Part shown: one piece after another, positions 15,583 through 19,267 of the stretch
How positions within the stretch are numbered: position 1 is the first letter of the stretch
How the letters are laid out: every line of letters starts with the position of its first letter
From: an uncultured Clostridium sp.
GTDB lineage: Bacteria > Bacillota > Clostridia > Lachnospirales > Lachnospiraceae
Direction: 5' to 3'
Assembly (NCBI GenBank): GCA_900552885.1
Contig: USBM01000011.1
Coordinates: 1 to 19,267 of the forward strand
Length of the DNA: 19,267 nucleotides
Notes under the pieces: model-generated
Seen by the model: the letters and a program-made list of their open reading frames with translations, nothing else
What the model was told of the DNA's origin: nothing
Database searches by the model: none
Made by a program: the position numbers and the translations under genes

Positions 15583-16581
15583 ATGGCAAGTTCAGATATC
15601 GGAATTGATTTGGGTACAGCCAGTATCCTCGTATATGTGAAAGGAAAGGGCGTTGTGTTGAAGGAACCGTCTGTGGTTGCATTTGACCGGGATACGAACC
15701 GGATCAAGGCGATCGGAGAAGAGGCACGACTGATGTTAGGAAGAACGCCGGGCAATATTGTGGCGGTCAGACCGTTACGTCAGGGTGTTATTTCGGATTA
15801 CCGGATTACAGAGAAGATGCTTAAGTACTTTATCCAGAAAGCGGTTGGCAAGAGCTTCTTTGGAAGACGTCCAAGAATCTCTGTCTGTGTACCAAGCGGG
15901 GTGACAGAAGTGGAGAAGAAGGCGGTAGAGGATGCAACCTATCAGGCAGGTGCAAGAGATGTGTCGATCATTGAGGAGCCGGTTGCGGCGGCAATTGGAG
16001 CAGGGATTGATATTTCAAGGCCATGCGGTAATATGATTGTTGATATTGGCGGTGGTACAGCGGATATTGCAGTTATCTCATTAGGTGGAACGGTTGTCAG
16101 CACATCAATCAAGACGGCAGGAGATGATTTTGACGAGGCAATTGTCCGGTACATGCGTAAGAAACATAATCTGCTGATCGGTGAGCGGACGGCGGAAGAG
16201 ATCAAGATTAAGATAGGAACCTGTTATCGCAGACCGGAGAATCTGACATTGGATATTCGTGGCCGTAATCTGGTAACCGGACTTCCGAGAACGGTAACGG
16301 TGACGTCGGAAGAGACGGTAGAAGCTTTAGAAGAAGTAACTGAACAGATCATTGAGGCGGTACATTCCGTATTGGAGAAGACACCGCCGGAATTAGCGGC
16401 TGATATTGCAGACCGCGGTATTGTTCTGACAGGTGGTGGAGCAATGCTTCATGGTCTGGAGGAATTAATTGAGGAAGAGACCGGGATCACGACCATGACG
16501 GCGGAGGATCCAATGACATGTGTTGCGATCGGTACCGGCAAGTATATCGAGTTCCTTAGTGGGGCGATGGAAGAAGAATAG
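15583..16581 (+). CDS. mbl: MreB/Mbl family actin-like cell-shape protein
   Basis: A 332-residue bacterial actin of normal length that forms membrane-associated filaments directing lateral wall synthesis. Actin-fold motifs: phosphate 1 GIDLGTAS (7-14), connect 1 EEPVAAAIGAG (131-141), phosphate 2 VDIGGGTADIAVI (153-165), and adenosine motif GIVLTGGGAMLHGLE (279-293). AAAGGGG lies 7 bases before the ATG. The name Mbl rather than MreB is taken from position: mbl is followed by flhO-flhP in Bacillus subtilis, and the same order is seen here, while mreC and mreD are absent. It sits 61 bases downstream of the PAS gene, with no convincing promoter in that gap. Confidence 0.92.
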   Translation: MASSDIGIDLGTASILVYVKGKGVVLKEPSVVAFDRDTNRIKAIGEEARLMLGRTPGNIVAVRPLRQGVISDYRITEKMLKYFIQKAVGKSFFGRRPRISVCVPSGVTEVEKKAVEDATYQAGARDVSIIEEPVAAAIGAGIDISRPCGNMIVDIGGGTADIAVISLGGTVVSTSIKTAGDDFDEAIVRYMRKKHNLLIGERTAEEIKIKIGTCYRRPENLTLDIRGRNLVTGLPRTVTVTSEETVEALEEVTEQIIEAVHSVLEKTPPELAADIADRGIVLTGGGAMLHGLEELIEEETGITTMTAEDPMTCVAIGTGKYIEFLSGAMEEE

Positions 16582-16591
16582 GAGTGACGAG

Positions 16592-17377
16592 ATGGTAAGA
16601 GGTCTTTACACAGCATGGACCGGCATGGTGAATGAACAGAAACGTTTGGATGTTATATCGAACAATATGGCCAATGCAGATACCACTGGATTTAAGAAGC
16701 AGGGTGTTACTTCACAGTCTTTTGATGATGAATTGGCACTTCGGATTCATGACAATAATAATTACAGTCATTTGAATTACCGGATTGGAGATATGAATCT
16801 GGGCGTGAAGATTGGTGAGACATACCATGATTTCTCTCAGGGAAGTTTAAGAGAGACCGGTAACACATATGATCTTGCACTTGGTGGAGACGGATTTTTT
16901 ACCATTCAGACAACAAACAAGCAGGGACAGACCAGTACAAAGTATACCAGAGATGGTTCGTTCACTGTGAACACGGACGGTTATCTTGTTACCAAGGATG
17001 GAGATTATGTGTTGGATACGAATGGAAAGACGATCCGGATTCCGGGTGCACAGACAGCACAGAATGTGGCGATCGATCAGAAAGGCAACATTACGGTAGA
17101 TGGTCAGAATGTTGCGACCCTTGGTATTGCAGGTTTTGCGAATCCACAGGCATTATTACTGTATGGTGAGAACATGTATGATGCGACGGATGCGGCAGGA
17201 TTGCAGGCTTCTACGGCAACCGTGAATCAAGGGTATCTGGAGATGTCGAATACGAATGTGATCGAGGAGATGGTGGATATGATCACGATTACAAGAGCGT
17301 ATGAGGCCGGACAGAAGATGATTCAGACGGTTGACTCTACATTGCAGAAGGCAACAACAGAGATTGGAAGAGTATAG
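16592..17377 (+). CDS. flhO: Flagellar basal-body rod protein, FlgF/FlhO type
   Basis: AGGAG overlapping the mbl stop selects ATG 16592; the longer in-frame reading from 16520 lies inside mbl. The 261-residue protein has the N-terminal rod motif (LYTAWTGMVNEQKRLDVISNNMANADTTGFKKQ, read across residues 5-37), a central D1 region with LALGGDGFFTI and YTRDGSFTVN, and the C-terminal helix with GYLEMSNTNVIEEMVDMITITRAYEAGQKMI. Rod proteins are exported by the flagellar type III system and stack between MS ring and hook. They carry no cleaved signal peptide. The gene starts 10 bases after mbl and ends 17 bases before the next rod gene. FlgF against FlgG identity was decided by order and length. Confidence 0.92.
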   Translation: MVRGLYTAWTGMVNEQKRLDVISNNMANADTTGFKKQGVTSQSFDDELALRIHDNNNYSHLNYRIGDMNLGVKIGETYHDFSQGSLRETGNTYDLALGGDGFFTIQTTNKQGQTSTKYTRDGSFTVNTDGYLVTKDGDYVLDTNGKTIRIPGAQTAQNVAIDQKGNITVDGQNVATLGIAGFANPQALLLYGENMYDATDAAGLQASTATVNQGYLEMSNTNVIEEMVDMITITRAYEAGQKMIQTVDSTLQKATTEIGRV

Positions 17378-17394
17378 GATAGGAGGACAGACGT

Positions 17395-18243
17395 ATGATG
17401 CGTTCGTTATGGAGTGCGGCATCAGGCATGGTTGCACAGCAGACTAACTTAGATACAATATCGAATAATTTATCCAATGTGAATACAGCGGGCTATAAGA
17501 AAGATACCGTGGAATTTAAGTCCCTGCTGTATCAGAATTTACAGTCCGTTTCGACCAATAATGCAGGCGAGAATAAGCCGGTTCCGGCACAGGTCGGGCT
17601 GGGAACAAGAACGGGATCTATTACATCTGTGTTTACGCAGGGTAATATGCAGGAGACAACGAATAAGAATTATCTGGCAATAGAGGGTAATGGCTTTTTC
17701 AAAGTGCGGGATGCAGATGGCAATACTGCATATACCAGAGATGGAAGTTTTACGGTGCAGCCGGCAACAGAAGGCGGTGGAACGATCCTTTGTACATCGG
17801 AAGGATATCCGGTACTAGACCAACATGATAATGTCATCCACATTCCGGAAGGATATAAGAGTGGCGAGTATGTGGTCGACCGTGAGGGCAATCTGTTCGT
17901 TACGAATACAGATGATGTGAATATTCCAATGACAGCAGAATTCAATGGAGAAGCTTATAATCAGAAGATTGGATTGGTACAGTTTAATAATCCGTCAGGG
18001 CTTGAGAAGGCTGGCGGCAATCTGTATAATGCGACGGTGGCATCCGGTAATGCTTTGGAAGAGGGTGTAACAGAGGGGCTTGCGACCAGTCTGGTGCATC
18101 AGGGATATCTGGAGATGTCTAATGTACAGGTTGCGGATGAGATGGTCAATATGATCGTGGCACAGCGTGCGTATGAGATGAATTCGAAAGCAATTCAGGC
18201 GTCAGACGAGATGCTGCAGCAGGCGAATAATCTTAGAAGTTAA
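17395..18243 (+). CDS. flhP: Flagellar basal-body distal rod protein, FlgG/FlhP type
   Basis: AGGAGG 8 bases upstream of ATG 17395. The 282-residue protein begins MRSLWSAASGMVAQQTNLD with the ISNNLSNVNTAGYKK rod signature. It has FTQGNMQETTNKNYLAIEGNGFF and YTRDGSFTVQ in the middle, and ends with HQGYLEMSNVQVADEMVNMIVAQRAYE and an amphipathic helix. These are the standard FlgG features. It would form the distal rod. It is the last gene before an AT-rich hairpin, and completes the mbl-rod block. Both rod proteins share about the same architecture, so they arose by duplication. Confidence 0.93.
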   Translation: MMRSLWSAASGMVAQQTNLDTISNNLSNVNTAGYKKDTVEFKSLLYQNLQSVSTNNAGENKPVPAQVGLGTRTGSITSVFTQGNMQETTNKNYLAIEGNGFFKVRDADGNTAYTRDGSFTVQPATEGGGTILCTSEGYPVLDQHDNVIHIPEGYKSGEYVVDREGNLFVTNTDDVNIPMTAEFNGEAYNQKIGLVQFNNPSGLEKAGGNLYNATVASGNALEEGVTEGLATSLVHQGYLEMSNVQVADEMVNMIVAQRAYEMNSKAIQASDEMLQQANNLRS

Positions 18244-18258
18244 GATAGTTTGAATTGA

Positions 18259-18298
18259 AAAATGTCAATGTGATACATCAAGGATTTGTTGACATTTT
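18259..18298 (+). terminator. AT-rich hairpin after the rod genes
   Basis: AAAATGTCAA (18259-18268) pairs perfectly with TTGACATTTT (18289-18298) around a 20-base loop. The 3' arm ends in T4, but no longer T-run follows, so termination may be partial. The 3' arm contains the -35 box of the next promoter. Confidence 0.5.
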
Positions 18299-18316
18299 GT
18301 GTAAATATTATATGAT
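18289..18316 (+). promoter_or_regulatory. Promoter of the flgJ-blaI unit
   Basis: TTGACA (18289-18294), 16 bases, TATGAT (18311-18316). A second TTGACA at 18340-18345 has only weak -10 candidates (TAAATA at 18364-18369). No sigma-28-type flagellar promoter was seen. Confidence 0.6.
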
Positions 18317-18396
18317 GTATTAGATAAGTAAAAAAATCATTGACAGTAGGGGTTGTTTTGTGGTAAATATAGTTTATGTGTAGATTGGAGGTAACT

Positions 18397-18750
18397 ATGT
18401 CACTTACGGATATGAGCGTAACCGGATATTATAATGGTTATCAATCACAGGTTTCGAGTGCGTCTGCAGATGCATTGGAAGGCACTCTTGGCAAAGTAGG
18501 GGAAGACACTACGGAAGAAGAGCTGATGGATGCCTGTAAGGAGTTTGAGGCGTATTTTATTGAACAGGTCTACAAGGGCATGGAGAAGACAATTATGAAG
18601 GCGGATGACGACGATTCATCCGGCAGCTATATGGACTATTTTAAGGACATGCAGACGCAGGAATATGCAAAGTTGGCATCAGAACAGGGGAATGGTATAG
18701 GCTTGGCAAGTCAACTCTATGAACAAATGAAACGCAACTACGGATTGTAG
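18397..18750 (+). CDS. flgJ: Flagellar rod-binding protein, FlgJ N-terminal domain only
   Basis: GGAGG directly before TAACT-ATG chooses 18397 over the in-frame ATG 18376. The 117-residue protein matches the rod-binding domain: ELMDACKEFEAYFIEQVYKGMEKTI, an acidic loop DDDDSSGSYMDYFKDMQTQEYAKLAS, then GIGLASQLYEQM. FlgJ of proteobacteria has a second, peptidoglycan-hydrolase domain; this one does not, as is usual in Firmicutes, so wall opening must be done by another enzyme. It would cap or guide rod assembly. It has its own promoter and is followed 26 bases later by a repressor gene. Confidence 0.88.
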   Translation: MSLTDMSVTGYYNGYQSQVSSASADALEGTLGKVGEDTTEEELMDACKEFEAYFIEQVYKGMEKTIMKADDDDSSGSYMDYFKDMQTQEYAKLASEQGNGIGLASQLYEQMKRNYGL

Positions 18751-18776
18751 TGTACAGAACGAGAATGGAGGCACAT

Positions 18777-19133
18777 ATGAAAATCGAGAAGTTAACAGAG
18801 AGTGAAGAGTTAGTAATGAAGTCCATTTGGGATTGCAAGAAGGAGCCGGTGCTGTCAGATGTTGTTGACAGAGTGAATGGTTTCTATGGTAAGGATTGGA
18901 AGCCACAGACGGTTTCTACATTCCTTTCAAAGCTGGTACGTAAGGACTATTTGAAGTTACAGCGTAATGGTAAGATCTATACATACAAGATCTTAGTGCC
19001 GGAAGAGGCATATAGACGTAAGTTGTATAAGCATCACATCAGTTTCTGGAATCACAATGATATTGTTGAATTCGTACAGGAGATGCTTAATAATCAGGAT
19101 CTTACAAAGGAAGATCTGGAGAAGCTTCAGTAA
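18777..19133 (+). CDS. BlaI/MecI/CopY family transcriptional repressor
   Basis: GGAGG (18767-18771) 5 bases upstream of ATG 18777 sets the start. The 118-residue protein has the winged-helix fold of penicillinase-type repressors: LTESEELVMKSIWD, then VVDRVNGFYGKDWKPQTVSTFLSKLVRKDYL as the recognition region, and a wing RNGKIYTYKILV. The C-terminal helices (about 80-118) fit the dimerisation region. Family members control beta-lactamase, PBP2a or copper genes, and are often removed by cleavage by a BlaR1 membrane protease. No BlaR1-type gene is seen here, and a terminator follows at once. Its neighbours are flagellar, so the target is open. Confidence 0.85.
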   Translation: MKIEKLTESEELVMKSIWDCKKEPVLSDVVDRVNGFYGKDWKPQTVSTFLSKLVRKDYLKLQRNGKIYTYKILVPEEAYRRKLYKHHISFWNHNDIVEFVQEMLNNQDLTKEDLEKLQ

Positions 19134-19149
19134 TAATAGAGAATCACAG

Positions 19150-19187
19150 AGCTGCTGTTTATGGTTACATGAACGGCAGCTTTATTA
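19150..19187. terminator. Long stem-loop terminator after the BlaI-type gene
   Basis: The arms at 19150-19163 and 19168-19181 pair over 14 bp, including wobbles, around a GTTA tetraloop. TTTATTACTTT follows on +. It ends the flgJ-blaI unit 16 bases after the stop, and could also serve a minus-strand gene from the right. Confidence 0.8.
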
Positions 19188-19267
19188 CTTTGTGGGAGGG
19201 TTTGCCTGATAAAGCAATAAAGCTCCGGTCAAGAATATGTCTGCTCTGCTTAGAAAAGTGTAGAGTA
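19187..19267 (-). CDS. Possible 3' end of a minus-strand gene entering from the right edge
   Basis: The frame is open from the window edge to a TAA at 19189-19187 and would end in a hydrophobic stretch, IFLTGALLLYQ, followed by ANPPTK. It is only 26 codons and no other support exists. The terminator just beyond the stop fits, but chance is a real alternative. Confidence 0.2.

Noticed and set aside
1..19267. CRISPR arrays, tRNA or rRNA genes, transposase genes, attachment sites
   Set aside because: No regularly spaced repeats, cloverleaf-like segments, terminal inverted repeats or mobility genes were seen. The only repeats are in-frame protein repeats.

Overview
The window looks like chromosomal DNA from a motile, Gram-positive anaerobe of the Clostridia, most likely a Lachnospiraceae member related to Roseburia, Agathobacter or Lachnospira. 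The reasons are strong AGGAGG-type ribosome sites, moderate GC, a diderm-independent lipoprotein and surface-protein repertoire, an Mbl-type MreB followed directly by two flagellar rod genes (the order known from Firmicutes), and an arylacetate-CoA ligase paired with an ACT-domain protein. No rRNA, tRNA, CRISPR, IS element or phage gene was seen. The species is inference.

Left part (1-2330): the 3' end of a secreted fibronectin type III protein and a BspA-type leucine-rich-repeat surface protein, both on +. The second lacks an intact start: a well-placed ATG with a ribosome site leads into a four-codon dead end, and one extra A would restore a textbook signal peptide. A strong hairpin closes this unit against the convergent paaK-ACT pair (2397-4151, minus), which probably activates aryl acids to CoA esters.

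Middle (4327-11012): a lipoprotein (minus) and a three-helix membrane protein (+) of unknown function diverge from back-to-back sigma-A-type promoters. The membrane protein overlaps a TatD nuclease gene, which is followed by a FliS-like chaperone gene. Next are a HIT-family hydrolase, a strong terminator, then an ABC ATPase and ABC-3 permease (zinc/manganese type) and a small unknown protein. A plausible promoter lies just upstream of that terminator, so the metal transporter may be under attenuation.

Right part (11125-19267): a TraX-like acyltransferase on minus with its own promoter. It is followed by a probable + operon: a DivIVA-like coiled-coil protein with eleven perfect 11-residue repeats, a large PAS/GAF protein without an output domain, Mbl, and two flagellar rod proteins. 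After a hairpin, a new consensus promoter drives a FlgJ-type rod-binding protein and a BlaI-family repressor, closed by a long terminator stem. The joint layout suggests that cell-shape or polar scaffolding, sensing and flagellar rod assembly are co-expressed. The least described part is the combination of the hendecad DivIVA-like protein and the output-less PAS protein upstream of mbl.
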